Positions 23,783 through 31,892 of a stretch of DNA of 64,000 nucleotides are shown here, piece after piece. Within the stretch, counting starts at the first letter, position 1, and each line of letters opens with the position of its first letter. Source of the DNA: Thiomonas bhubaneswarensis (GTDB lineage: Bacteria; Pseudomonadota; Gammaproteobacteria; Burkholderiales; Burkholderiaceae_C); contig NZ_LIPV01000005.1 in assembly GCF_001418255.1 (NCBI RefSeq), positions 62,001 through 126,000 on the forward strand, in the 5' to 3' direction. Both the position numbers and the translations under genes were made by a program. Under the pieces are notes generated by a model. The model was not told the DNA's origin and made no database searches. It was given only the letters and a program-made list of their open reading frames with translations.

Positions 23783-23816
23783 CAAAACAACCCGCCCGAT
23801 GGCGGGTTTTGTTTTT
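23783..23816 (+). terminator. Rho-independent terminator after tRNA-Thr
   Basis: The stem AACCCGCC / GGCGGGTT (loop CGAT) is flanked by A-rich and T-rich arms and ends TTTTGTTTTT. The A-rich left arm makes it potentially bidirectional, so it may also stop uvrD transcripts coming from the other side. Confidence 0.85.
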
Positions 23817-23846
23817 CTCGTCTTGCGCCCCCCGGGCAGGGCGTGG

Positions 23847-26162
23847 CTAATTCACCGGCGTGAGCTTGGCGATGTTCAGCGCCAGCCACTTGGTGCCGTG
23901 GCGGTTGAACCTGACCTGGGCGCGGGCCTCGTCGCCACTGCCTTCCAGGCTCAGCACCACGCCTTCACCGAACTTGTTGTGAAACACGCCCTGCCCTACC
24001 CGCAGGCCGTGGCTGGTCTTGGGCGGGGGCGGCGTGAAAGTGGAAGGGTCAAAGCCACCTGAAACAGCCTTGGAAGGCGCGTTCCATCCGCGCTGCTCGT
24101 CTCGGTCGAAGCTGCTTGCGAGCACCTGACTGAAACCGGGCTGCTTCGCGCTGAGCCATTTGAGCGCCTGGGGAGGGAGTTCGTCGAAGAAGCGGCTGCG
24201 CAGGTTGTAGCGCGTCTGTCCGTGGAGCATGCGGGTCTGGGCCAGGCTGAGGTAGAGGCGCTTGCGCGCGCGGGTGATGGCCACATACATCAGGCGGCGC
24301 TCTTCTTCCACGCCGTCGGCTTCGCTCAGGGCGTTTTCATGCGGGAACAGGCCTTCTTCGAGGCCGGTGATGAAGACCGCGTCGAACTCCAGGCCCTTGG
24401 CCGCGTGGACGGTCATCATCTGGATGGCGTCCTGTCCGTTCTGCGCCTGGTTGTCGCCGGCTTCGAGCGCGGCGTGGGTGAGGAAGGCGGTCAATGGCGA
24501 GAGGGTTTCGCCGGTGGCGGGGTCGATGGCCTCGATGGCCGCTGGACTGTCGGCAGCGTCGGATGCCGTGCCGAGCGCCTGGCGCTGCTGCGCCGTCGCG
24601 TTCAGACCGAAGCCTTCCTGGGTGACGAAAGCCGCGGCGGCGTTGACCAGTTCCTCCAGGTTTTCCAGCCGTTCCTGACCCTCGCGTTCCTCCCGATAGT
24701 GGGCGTTGAGGCCGCTGGCTTCAAGGACGTGCCGAACCAGATCGGGCAGGCTCATCGCCGCGGTCTGAAAGCGCATCTGCGCCACCAGATCGAGAAAGGC
24801 CTGGAGGCTGGCCGCACCACGTCCGCCGAGAGCGTCGACGGCTTCGCTCAGCGGCGTGGCGCGCAGGCGGGCGGCGTCCTGCAACTGCTCCAGGGTACGG
24901 GCGCCGATGCCGCGCGCCGGGAAGTTGACCACGCGCAGGAAGGCGGTGTCGTCCTGCGGGTTGTCGAGCAGGCGCAGGTAGGCCAGCGCATGCTTGACCT
25001 CGGCACGCTCGAAAAACCGCAGACCGCCATACACGCGATAAGGCAGGCCCGCATTGAAGAGCGCGCCCTCGATCACCCGCGACAGCGCGTTGGCGCGGTA
25101 GAGCACGGCGATCTCGCTGTGCGGCAGCCCTTCGCGCAGCAGTTGTCGCACTTCGTCGATCAGCCACTGCGCTTCGGCATAGTCGCTCGGCGCCTCGAAC
25201 ACCCGCACCGGCTCGCCCGCGCCGGCCTCGGTGCGCAGGTTTTTGCCCAGGCGGCGCGCGTTATTGGCGATCAGGGTGTTGGCCGAATCGAGGATGTGAC
25301 CATGCGAGCGGTAGTTGCGCTCCAGCTTGATGAGGTGGCGCACATGAAACTCGCGCTGGTAATCGTCCATATTGCCAGCGTGCGCGCCCCGGAAGGCGTA
25401 GATGCTCTGGTCGTCGTCACCGACGGCGAACACGCAGGCGCCCTGTGCGTCTTCCGGCCCGGCCAGCAGCTTGAGCCATTGGTACTGCAAGCGGTTGGTG
25501 TCCTGGAACTCGTCCACCAGGATGTGGCGAAAGCGCTGGCGGTAATGCGCGCGGATGGCGGGGTTGTCGCGCAGGATTTCATACGAGCGCAGCAGCAGCT
25601 CGGCAAAGTCGGCCACGCCGTCGCGGGTGCATTGCGCCTCATAAGCCAGGTAGATCTCGACCAGTTGGCGGCTTTGCTGGTCGCGCGCCTCGACATCGCC
25701 CGGGCGCAGACCCTGTTCCTTGGCGCCGTTGATGAACCATTGCACCTGCTTGGGCGGATGGCGCTGCTCGTCCACGTTCAGCGCTTTGAGCAGGCGCTTG
25801 ATGTTGGCGAGCTGATCCTGAACGTCGAGAATCTGAAAAGTCTGGGGCAGACCCGCCTCACGCCAATGCGCCCGCAGAAAGCGGTTGCACAGACCATGGA
25901 AGGTGCCGATCCACATGCCCCTGACCGAAATGGGGAGCTGGGCAGACAGGCGCGCCATCATTTCCTTGGCCGCCTTGTTGGTGAAGGTCACGGCCAGAAT
26001 GCCAGCCGGGCTGACCTGCCCGGTGGAAATCAGCCAAGCGATGCGAGTGGTGAGCACTCGCGTTTTTCCGCTTCCAGCGCCAGCGAGGATCAGGGCATTC
26101 TCAGCGGGCAAGGTGACAGCGGCGTGCTGCTCGGGATTGAGTTGTTGGATGAGGGCAGACAT
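23847..26162 (-). CDS. uvrD: DNA helicase II UvrD
   Basis: This superfamily 1A 3'-5' helicase acts in nucleotide-excision and mismatch repair. The 771-residue protein has Walker A Gly-Ala-Gly-Ser-Gly-Lys33-Thr, Walker B Val-Asp-Glu-Phe-Gln-Asp-Thr-Asn, Gly-Asp-Asp-Asp-Gln-Ser-Ile-Tyr-Ala-Phe-Arg-Gly-Ala, and the late motif Thr-Val-His-Ala-Ala-Lys-Gly-Leu-Glu-Phe. Its C-terminal tail ends in a UvrD-type Gly-Gln-Gly-Val-Phe-His-Asn-Lys-Phe-Gly-Glu-Gly domain used for RNA polymerase and UvrB contacts. It is convergent with the tRNA gene and divergent from guaC. Confidence 0.95.
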   Translation of the reverse strand: MSALIQQLNPEQHAAVTLPAENALILAGAGSGKTRVLTTRIAWLISTGQVSPAGILAVTFTNKAAKEMMARLSAQLPISVRGMWIGTFHGLCNRFLRAHWREAGLPQTFQILDVQDQLANIKRLLKALNVDEQRHPPKQVQWFINGAKEQGLRPGDVEARDQQSRQLVEIYLAYEAQCTRDGVADFAELLLRSYEILRDNPAIRAHYRQRFRHILVDEFQDTNRLQYQWLKLLAGPEDAQGACVFAVGDDDQSIYAFRGAHAGNMDDYQREFHVRHLIKLERNYRSHGHILDSANTLIANNARRLGKNLRTEAGAGEPVRVFEAPSDYAEAQWLIDEVRQLLREGLPHSEIAVLYRANALSRVIEGALFNAGLPYRVYGGLRFFERAEVKHALAYLRLLDNPQDDTAFLRVVNFPARGIGARTLEQLQDAARLRATPLSEAVDALGGRGAASLQAFLDLVAQMRFQTAAMSLPDLVRHVLEASGLNAHYREEREGQERLENLEELVNAAAAFVTQEGFGLNATAQQRQALGTASDAADSPAAIEAIDPATGETLSPLTAFLTHAALEAGDNQAQNGQDAIQMMTVHAAKGLEFDAVFITGLEEGLFPHENALSEADGVEEERRLMYVAITRARKRLYLSLAQTRMLHGQTRYNLRSRFFDELPPQALKWLSAKQPGFSQVLASSFDRDEQRGWNAPSKAVSGGFDPSTFTPPPPKTSHGLRVGQGVFHNKFGEGVVLSLEGSGDEARAQVRFNRHGTKWLALNIAKLTPVN

Positions 26163-26223
26163 GGACGGATTTTAGGGCGCCAGGGTCGAATGTCCTCTGC
26201 CTCGGTTCGATCTTCCCCCGGGC

Positions 26224-26393
26224 CTAGGAGTCTGTCGGACTTGAGGATCGCGGGCTGCAAAATGGGACAGCAAAGCCCTGCGGCAGCGGCTTTTTGCCCC
26301 ATAGCTCGGGCTATGGGCCTGCAAATCCGCCTCCACATGGCATCCACAGGCCCATTTTTCGCCATCCGCGCCCCAAGCCCAACAGACTCCTAG
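26224..26393. repeat. Palindromic MITE-like repeat, copy 2
   Basis: This 170-bp element has perfect 12-bp outer ends (CTAGGAGTCTGT and its inverted complement). They extend to an 18-bp inverted repeat, AGGAGTCTGTCGGACTTG against AGGAGTCTGTTGGGCTTG (16 of 18). The internal hairpin CCCATAGC / GCTATGGG matches the one in copy 1. Conserved blocks shared with copy 1 include CGCGGGCTGCAAAATG and CACATGGCATCCACAGG. It lies in the divergent uvrD-guaC promoter region. No transposase is present in the window, so if mobile it would be non-autonomous. Confidence 0.85.
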
Positions 26394-26401
26394 AATGAAT
26401 C

Positions 26402-26435
26402 ACCGGGCCGCAAAAGTCTTGCCGCCCGGTTTTTT
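26402..26435 (+). terminator. Terminator-like hairpin in the guaC leader (candidate attenuator)
   Basis: A 12-bp stem with one mismatch (ACCGGGCCGCAA against TTGCCGCCCGGT) and a 5-nt loop are followed by T6. It has the form of an intrinsic terminator on the plus strand but lies 39 bp before the guaC ATG. The only plus-strand gene upstream within 2.5 kb is tRNA-Thr, which has its own terminator. It may therefore be conditional, or end stray transcripts arising in the repeat. Confidence 0.7.
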
Positions 26436-26473
26436 GTGTGCGCAGCAAACGTGCACTCTTTCTGGAGACCGTG

Positions 26474-27451
26474 ATGGACATCTTCGACTACGACAACATT
26501 CTGCTGTTGCCGCGCAAGTGCCGGGTGGAGAGTCGCAGTCAATGCGATCCGTCCACCGAGTTCGGCGGGCGGCGGTTTCGCCTGCCGGTGGTGCCGGCCA
26601 ATATGAAGACCGTGGTGGACGCCAACGTCTGCCGCTGGCTGGCGGCCAACGGCTACTTCTATGTAATGCACCGTTTCGATGTCGACGTCGCGGCCTTTGC
26701 CCGCCAGATGCGCGATGCCGATCTGTTCGTTTCCATTTCCCTGGGCGTCAAGGAGGATGACAGGGCGATCATCGACCAGCTCGCCGCCGAGGGCACGGGG
26801 GCCGATTACGTCACCATCGACATCGCCCACGGCCATGCCGACAGCGTGCAGCGCATGATCGCGCACATCAAGCACAAGCTGCCGCAGACCTTCGTCGTCG
26901 CCGGCAACATCGGCACGCCCGAAGCGGTGATCGACCTCGAAGCCTGGGGCGCCGACGCCACCAAGGTGGGCATAGGCCCGGGCAAGGTCTGCATCACCCG
27001 CATGAAAACCGGCTTCGGTACGGGCGGGTGGCAACTCTCGGCGCTGAAGTGGTGCGCCCGTGTGGCGACCAAGCCCATCATCGCCGACGGCGGCATCCGC
27101 GAACACGGCGACATCGCCAAGAGCGTGCGCTTCGGCGCCAGCATGGTGATGATCGGCTCCATGCTCGCCGGACACGAGGAATCTCCGGGGCAGAAAGTGG
27201 AGGTCGACGGGCGCATGTACAAGGAGTATTTCGGCAGCGCCTCCGAGTTCAACAAGGGCGCCTACCGCAACGTCGAGGGCAAGCGCATTCTGGAGCCGCT
27301 CAAGGGCCGTCTGGCCGATACCCTGCGCGAAATGGAAGAAGACCTGCAAAGCTCCATTTCCTACGCCGGCGGCACGCGGCTGGCCGACATCCGCAAGGTC
27401 AACTACATCATCCTCGGGCAGAACAACGCGGGCGAGCATGTGCTGATGTAA
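26474..27451 (+). CDS. guaC: GMP reductase (short, Firmicutes-like type)
   Basis: GuaC converts GMP to IMP with NADPH, recycling guanine nucleotides. The 325-residue TIM barrel has the catalytic-loop cysteine in Gly-Pro-Gly-Lys-Val-Cys-Ile-Thr, plus Ile-Ala-Asp-Gly-Gly-Ile-Arg and [13 protein letters not shown]. It lacks the CBS domains of IMP dehydrogenase. The N-terminus Ile-Phe-Asp-Tyr-Asp-Asn-Ile and overall pattern resemble the roughly 325-residue GuaC of streptococci and staphylococci more than E. coli GuaC. The ATG at 26474 follows CTGGAGA; a frame extension upstream runs through the hairpin and is rejected. Confidence 0.92.
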   Translation: MDIFDYDNILLLPRKCRVESRSQCDPSTEFGGRRFRLPVVPANMKTVVDANVCRWLAANGYFYVMHRFDVDVAAFARQMRDADLFVSISLGVKEDDRAIIDQLAAEGTGADYVTIDIAHGHADSVQRMIAHIKHKLPQTFVVAGNIGTPEAVIDLEAWGADATKVGIGPGKVCITRMKTGFGTGGWQLSALKWCARVATKPIIADGGIREHGDIAKSVRFGASMVMIGSMLAGHEESPGQKVEVDGRMYKEYFGSASEFNKGAYRNVEGKRILEPLKGRLADTLREMEEDLQSSISYAGGTRLADIRKVNYIILGQNNAGEHVLM

Positions 27452-27500
27452 GGCAGGCGCAGGGCCTGCGCCCTACGATGCCTGCATTTGCCGTTGCCTC

Positions 27501-28703
27501 ATGCCAGCCTCCCCCGCTCCCGCCGTCAGTGACGCGCAGCGCCTGCGCGTGCTGTTTGCCGGGATCTGCGCCCTGGTCCTCACCGTGGGACTGGCGCGTT
27601 TCGCCTACACCCCGATGCTGCCGGTGATGCACCGCGAGGCTGGTCTCACCGACTTGGCCGCGGGCTGGCTGGCCACTTTCAACTACGCGGGCTACATCAC
27701 CGGAGCGATGATCGCCGCCTCGGTGGGCAACCCGCAGCAGAAGTTCGTGATGTACCGCGTCGGGCTGGTGCTGGCCGTGGTGACGACCGCCGCGCTGGGC
27801 CTTACCGACAACACCACGCTCTGGGCCGTGCTGCGCTTCGTCTCGGGCCTGTCGAGCACGGCGGGTCTGCTGCTGGCTTCGGGGCTGGCGCTGAACTGGC
27901 TGATGCGCAACGGTTTCCGCCCCGAGCTGGGGCTGCATTTCACCGGCCTGGGGCTGGGCATCGTGGTGTCGGGGCTGGCCGTGGCGGCCATGTCCGGCTG
28001 GCTGAACTGGGCGCAGCAATGGTTCGGCCTGGGGCTGCTGGGGCTGGTGTTCTTCGTTCCGGCCTGGCTGTGGCTGCCGCGGCCCGCACCGGCAGCGCCG
28101 CTGCGCGCGGCGGGAGCACATGCCCAAGCGGCAACGCCTGACAGGCGCTGGCTGTGGCTGATGGTGGCGATGTATTTCTGCGCCGGGTTCGGCTATGTGA
28201 TCAGCGCCACCTTCATCGTGGCCATTCTGGTCAAGCTGCCGCTGCTGGCCGACCACGGCGGCTGGGTCTGGGTGATCGTGGGGGCGGCGGCGGTGCCTTC
28301 GAGCTTCGCCTGGGACCGCATCGCCCGCGCCCGGGGCGAGATCGCCGCGCTGCTGCTGGCCTTTGCGCTGCAGACGGTGTCCATCCTGCTGCCTGCGCTG
28401 ACGACGAACGCGGCGCTGAATCTGCTCGGCGCCGTGCTGTATGGCAGCACCTTCGTGGGCATCGTCAGCCTGACGCTGACCCTCATCGGCCGACACTTTC
28501 CCGACAATCCGGCCAAGGCCATGGCACGACTGACGCTGAGCTACGGCGTATCGCAGATGGCGGCACCGGCGATGGCGGGGTTCATCGCCGCGCGCACCGG
28601 CAGTTATCACGGCGCGCTTTACGTCACTGCGGCGGTGATGCTGGCGGGAATAGCGCTGCTCGGGGTCATGCAACTCGACACCATTCGTGACAGGCGGCGC
28701 TGA
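27501..28703 (+). CDS. YbfB/YjiJ family MFS transporter
   Basis: This is a 400-residue, about 12-helix inner-membrane transporter. The N-terminal helix ends in Gly-Leu-Ala-Arg-Phe-Ala-Tyr-Thr-Pro-Met-Leu-Pro, the signature of the DUF1228/YbfB group. The second helix has Tyr-Ala-Gly-Tyr-Ile-Thr-Gly-Ala. The short central loop (about 195-215) is Ala/Pro-rich. Substrates of this subgroup are unknown. It starts 49 bp after guaC; the gap holds a short GC-rich palindrome (27456-27472) without a T-run. Confidence 0.85.
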   Translation: MPASPAPAVSDAQRLRVLFAGICALVLTVGLARFAYTPMLPVMHREAGLTDLAAGWLATFNYAGYITGAMIAASVGNPQQKFVMYRVGLVLAVVTTAALGLTDNTTLWAVLRFVSGLSSTAGLLLASGLALNWLMRNGFRPELGLHFTGLGLGIVVSGLAVAAMSGWLNWAQQWFGLGLLGLVFFVPAWLWLPRPAPAAPLRAAGAHAQAATPDRRWLWLMVAMYFCAGFGYVISATFIVAILVKLPLLADHGGWVWVIVGAAAVPSSFAWDRIARARGEIAALLLAFALQTVSILLPALTTNAALNLLGAVLYGSTFVGIVSLTLTLIGRHFPDNPAKAMARLTLSYGVSQMAAPAMAGFIAARTGSYHGALYVTAAVMLAGIALLGVMQLDTIRDRRR

Positions 28704-28811
28704 AACGCTTTGCCTGATGTGCGTCGATTGCACGGTTGAAAATCGTCATTCGCAACCCAATTGTTCAACAGGCTGAAAGCATGGCCGTATAAGAAACCAA
28801 GGAGCCTCTCG

Positions 28812-29960
28812 ATGATCATCAAACCGCATTTCGAAGGATTGTCCACAAGCGACACGAGCACATGGCAGGCCACCGTGGACGACTATGCCTCCAGGCAATT
28901 GCGCCCGATGCTGCAGGCGCACGGCGTCGGCAACGGCGTGCTGCACGCCACCCTGCGCAGGCTGTCGAAGCGACAACACACATTCGAAGCCGAGCTTTAC
29001 ATGCATCTGCCCGGGAAAAAAATCATCACCGCCACGGCACGCGGCGAGCAGGTGCCTGCGGTCACTGAACGCGCAGTGGATCGCCTGTTTCGCGAGGCAA
29101 AGCGACATTTCGCGCAATTGCACGGTCAGGGCCGCGATCGCCGCACCCTGCGCAAGCAGCGCCTGGACGAGATCGAACAGCGCTTGGCCGCGCTGCCTGC
29201 GCCGGTAGCCGAGCAGTCCCGGCAGGGCATTGAGACCTTGCTGCAGCAACTCACGCCGGTAGCAACTCGCGAACTCGCTTACCTGCGCGCAAACGGCGAT
29301 CTACCTGCGGGCTATCCAACCGTGACTGACGTGGTCGATGAAGCTGCAGCCCAGACCCGTGCCGCCTGGAAAGCAGAGTACGACGCATCCAAGGTGTACC
29401 AGCAATTGCTCAAGCACCTGTTCAAGGCCATTGACCACGAGGTGGCTGCGGTCAGGCCTTATGCTGAGGCCGAATCGATCGATGCCGAAGTTGCACCGGA
29501 CGCTGAGGATCAGGCCGAAGCGATGGTGCAAGAGGAGGTCTATGAGTATTACCAGCCAGACGACAGCCTGAGCTTGGCCGATGTGCTGCCAGCAGCCGAT
29601 ACGCAAGCCGAAGAATCGGCTCCTGAAAAGGAAGGAGAAGACACACAGGCTGAAGAACTGGCCATTGCGCAATCAGAGGATGAGCAGCCCGATGGCCCTC
29701 GGCGCAGCGAACAGGCTTATGCGCTGAATGTGGTCAAGGCACTGCCGATCGTTTGGCGGCGGGCGCTTTTGCTGCGGGCATTTGACGACCTGAGCAACGC
29801 CGACATCGCCTCGGTGCTGGAAGTGGAAGAGGCCGCGGTGAACGGCTGGATCGACCAATCGTGCAGCTTCGTCCAGGCCCGGCTGACCGACGCCGGTGTG
29901 CCGCTGCCCACCGGTCATGCACGCGAGGTGGTTCTCACGCTATTGCAAACCCGGCGTTGA
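28812..29960 (+). CDS. Fusion of HPF/RaiA-like ribosome-hibernation domain with sigma70-like C-terminal region
   Basis: The product has 382 residues. Residues about 1-105 resemble the HPF/RaiA (S30EA) fold: Ile-Ile-Lys-Pro-His-Phe-Glu-Gly at the start, basic patches (Arg-Arg-Leu-Ser-Lys-Arg), then a helix with [10 protein letters not shown]. Residues 106-135 are a charged helix. About 145-215 could be a degenerate sigma region 2 (Thr-Asp-Val-Val-Asp-Glu-Ala). About 220-300 is an acidic linker with Tyr-Glu-Tyr-Tyr-Gln-Pro-Asp-Asp. About 305-360 fits sigma region 4 ([12 protein letters not shown], then Asn-Ala-Asp-Ile-Ala-Ser-Val-Leu and Ala-Val-Asn-Gly-Trp-Ile). The ATG at 28812 has an AAGGAG site 7 nt upstream. 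The last 26 bp overlap the 3' end of convergent hldD. Domain calls are by eye; the function is inferred. Confidence 0.68.
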   Translation: MIIKPHFEGLSTSDTSTWQATVDDYASRQLRPMLQAHGVGNGVLHATLRRLSKRQHTFEAELYMHLPGKKIITATARGEQVPAVTERAVDRLFREAKRHFAQLHGQGRDRRTLRKQRLDEIEQRLAALPAPVAEQSRQGIETLLQQLTPVATRELAYLRANGDLPAGYPTVTDVVDEAAAQTRAAWKAEYDASKVYQQLLKHLFKAIDHEVAAVRPYAEAESIDAEVAPDAEDQAEAMVQEEVYEYYQPDDSLSLADVLPAADTQAEESAPEKEGEDTQAEELAIAQSEDEQPDGPRRSEQAYALNVVKALPIVWRRALLLRAFDDLSNADIASVLEVEEAAVNGWIDQSCSFVQARLTDAGVPLPTGHAREVVLTLLQTRR

Positions 29961-30966
29961 CCGACTGCTGCGGCGCCTGCGCCGCAGCCAGCGCGCGGAC
30001 ATACGCTGCAGTGCCCTCTTCCACCGTGGCGAAATGGTGGGTGCAGCCGACAGCGCGCAGATGGCTCAGGTCGGCCTGGGTGTGACACTGGTACCTGCCC
30101 ACCAGGGCATCGGGGAAGGGGATGTAGGCGATTTCTCCGGCTGCCACCAGATCGGCCAGCGGCAACGCCGGTTGACCGCGCAACTGTCGCATGGTGTTGA
30201 CCACAGTGCTTGCCACATCGTTGAACGGCTGGGCGCGCCCTGAACCCAGATTGAAAATGCCGGTCTTGCCGGGATGGTCGAAAAACCAGAGGTTGACGGC
30301 CACGACGTCGTCGATCCAAACGAAGTCGCGCTCCTGAAGGCCAGGGCCATAACCGCCGTACTCGCCGAACAGTTTGACCTGGCCTTGTTCGCGGTACTGG
30401 TTGAAGTGGTGAAAGGCCACCGAAGCCATGCGCTCCTTGTGCTGTTCGCGCGGGCCATAGACGTTGAAATAGCGAAAGCCCGCGATCTGCGCCGTGGCGT
30501 GCGGCAGCACCCGGCGCACCACCTGATCGAACAACAGCTTGCTATAGCCGTAAACATTGAGCGGGCGCTCGAACGCGGGGTCTTCGCGGAAGGTGCTGCT
30601 GGCGCCGTAGGTGGCTGCGCTCGACGCATAGAGCAGGCGCACGCCCTGCTGCTGAGCCGCGTCGAGCAGGGTTCTGCTGGCGCGGTAGTTGTTGTCGAGC
30701 ATGTAGCGGCCGTCGTGCTCCATGGTGTCGGAGCAGGCGCCCTCGTGAAACACGGCCTCGACCTTGCCGTAATGCCCGCTGGCAAAGTGCTGGAAGAAAA
30801 CCGTCTTGTCGATGTAGTCGCAGATCTGCAGGTCCACCAGATTGCGGAACTTGTCGCCCCGGGTCAGGTTGTCCACCGCGATCACTTCGGTGATGCCGCG
30901 GGCGTTCAGGCCCTTGACGATATTGCTGCCAATGAATCCGGCCGCGCCGGTGACGATGACTCTCAT
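29935..30966 (-). CDS. hldD: ADP-L-glycero-D-manno-heptose-6-epimerase
   Basis: HldD (RfaD) makes ADP-L-glycero-beta-D-manno-heptose for the LPS inner core. The 343-residue short-chain dehydrogenase has [11 protein letters not shown] at the N-terminus, Ser-Ser-Ala-Ala-Thr-Tyr-Gly and a Tyr-x3-Lys (Tyr-Gly-Tyr-Ser-Lys). Its ATG overlaps the hldE stop (ATGA). It ends the lapA-lapB-hldE-hldD operon. Its 3' end overlaps the convergent fusion gene by 26 bp. Confidence 0.95.
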   Translation of the reverse strand: MRVIVTGAAGFIGSNIVKGLNARGITEVIAVDNLTRGDKFRNLVDLQICDYIDKTVFFQHFASGHYGKVEAVFHEGACSDTMEHDGRYMLDNNYRASRTLLDAAQQQGVRLLYASSAATYGASSTFREDPAFERPLNVYGYSKLLFDQVVRRVLPHATAQIAGFRYFNVYGPREQHKERMASVAFHHFNQYREQGQVKLFGEYGGYGPGLQERDFVWIDDVVAVNLWFFDHPGKTGIFNLGSGRAQPFNDVASTVVNTMRQLRGQPALPLADLVAAGEIAYIPFPDALVGRYQCHTQADLSHLRAVGCTHHFATVEEGTAAYVRALAAAQAPQQSVNAGFAIA

Positions 30967-31892
30967 GCCTGCCCCCAGAGTTCCTTGGGTGTGACGCTGG
31001 CCGTGCCCAGCTTGCCCACCACGATGCCCGCGGCGCGGTTGGCGGTGCGCACCGCGTCTTCCATCGACATGCCGGCGCCGAGCATCACGGCGGTGGTGGC
31101 GATGACCGTGTCTCCGGCTCCGGAGACGTCATACACCTCTTTCGCCTCGGTGGGAATATGCAATTCACCCTCCTCGGTGTAGAGGCTCATGCCCTCTTCC
31201 GAGCGCGTGAGCAAAAGCGCCTTGAGGCCGAGCTTTTTGCGCAGGCCTTGCGCGCGCGCGGTGAGATCGGCTTCGCTGCTCCAGTCGCCCACCACTTGCG
31301 CGAGTTCGGCGCGGTTGGGCGTGAGCAGGGTGGCGCCGGCGTAGCGGCTGTAGTCGCGTCCCTTGGGGTCGACCAGAATGGTCTTGCCCTGGGTGCGGGC
31401 CAGATTCATCATCTGATCGAGGTGTTCCAGGCCGCCCTTGCCGTAGTCGGATAGCAGCACCACGTCGTGGAAGGCCAACTCCTGTTCGTAGCGTTCCATC
31501 ATCGCCGCGAGCACTTCATGGTCGGGCTTCTGCTCGAAGTCGAGGCGGATGAGTTGCTGCTGGCGGGACACCACCCGCAGCTTGACCGTGGTCTTGAGCG
31601 TAGGGTCCTGCCGCATGGCGTTGCGGATGGGCGTATCGACCAGCAGGGTGACGAGCTTGCGACCGGGTTCATCGGCCCCCACCACCGACAGCAGCGTGGC
31701 CTGCGCCCCCAGCACCGCGGCATTGAGCGCCACGTTGGCGGCGCCGCCCACGCGGTCTTCATCGCGCTGCACGCGCACCACAGGCACAGGCGCTTCCGGA
31801 GAAATGCGATCGACGGCGCCGAACCAGTACCGGTCGAGCATGACGTCGCCCACGATGAGGACGCGGGATTGAGCGAGTTGTTCAGCGTTCAT
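30963..31892 (-). CDS. hldE: D-glycero-beta-D-manno-heptose-7-phosphate kinase
   Basis: This is the PfkB-type kinase half of the HldE/RfaE function. It phosphorylates heptose-7-phosphate at C1 for ADP-heptose synthesis. The protein has 309 residues. It has the Asp-Arg-Tyr-Trp-Phe-Gly start motif, the [11 protein letters not shown] substrate loop and the Gly-Ala-Gly-Asp-Thr catalytic motif. The C-terminal nucleotidyltransferase domain found in E. coli HldE is absent, as is common in betaproteobacteria (rfaE1 or hldA would be equally fitting names). The start overlaps the lapB stop (ATGA). Confidence 0.93.
   Translation of the reverse strand: MNAEQLAQSRVLIVGDVMLDRYWFGAVDRISPEAPVPVVRVQRDEDRVGGAANVALNAAVLGAQATLLSVVGADEPGRKLVTLLVDTPIRNAMRQDPTLKTTVKLRVVSRQQQLIRLDFEQKPDHEVLAAMMERYEQELAFHDVVLLSDYGKGGLEHLDQMMNLARTQGKTILVDPKGRDYSRYAGATLLTPNRAELAQVVGDWSSEADLTARAQGLRKKLGLKALLLTRSEEGMSLYTEEGELHIPTEAKEVYDVSGAGDTVIATTAVMLGAGMSMEDAVRTANRAAGIVVGKLGTASVTPKELWGQA

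Larger units (their letters stand above)
26163..26473. other. Intergenic region between uvrD and guaC (no gene)
   Basis: This 311-bp gap holds no coding frame I would trust. It contains 61 bp of unique sequence next to uvrD, then the second copy of the palindromic repeat (26224-26393), then a terminator-like hairpin (26402-26435) and the guaC ribosome-binding region (CTGGAGA at 26462-26468). The uvrD promoter must lie in the unique part or inside the repeat. TAGAAT at 26391-26396, at the repeat edge, is a possible -10 box for guaC. Confidence 0.7.

Noticed and set aside
26090-26365. Open frames running through the palindromic repeats (also 18399-18731 and 18560-18772)
   Set aside because: They contain similar peptides only because the two DNA repeats are alike. 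The frames cross into uvrD or dnaJ in antisense and have no ribosome-binding sites.
27456-27472. GC-rich palindrome GGCGCAGG/CCTGCGCC between guaC and the MFS gene as a terminator
   Set aside because: No T-run and almost no loop. Possibly a REP-like scrap, but a single copy gives no support.
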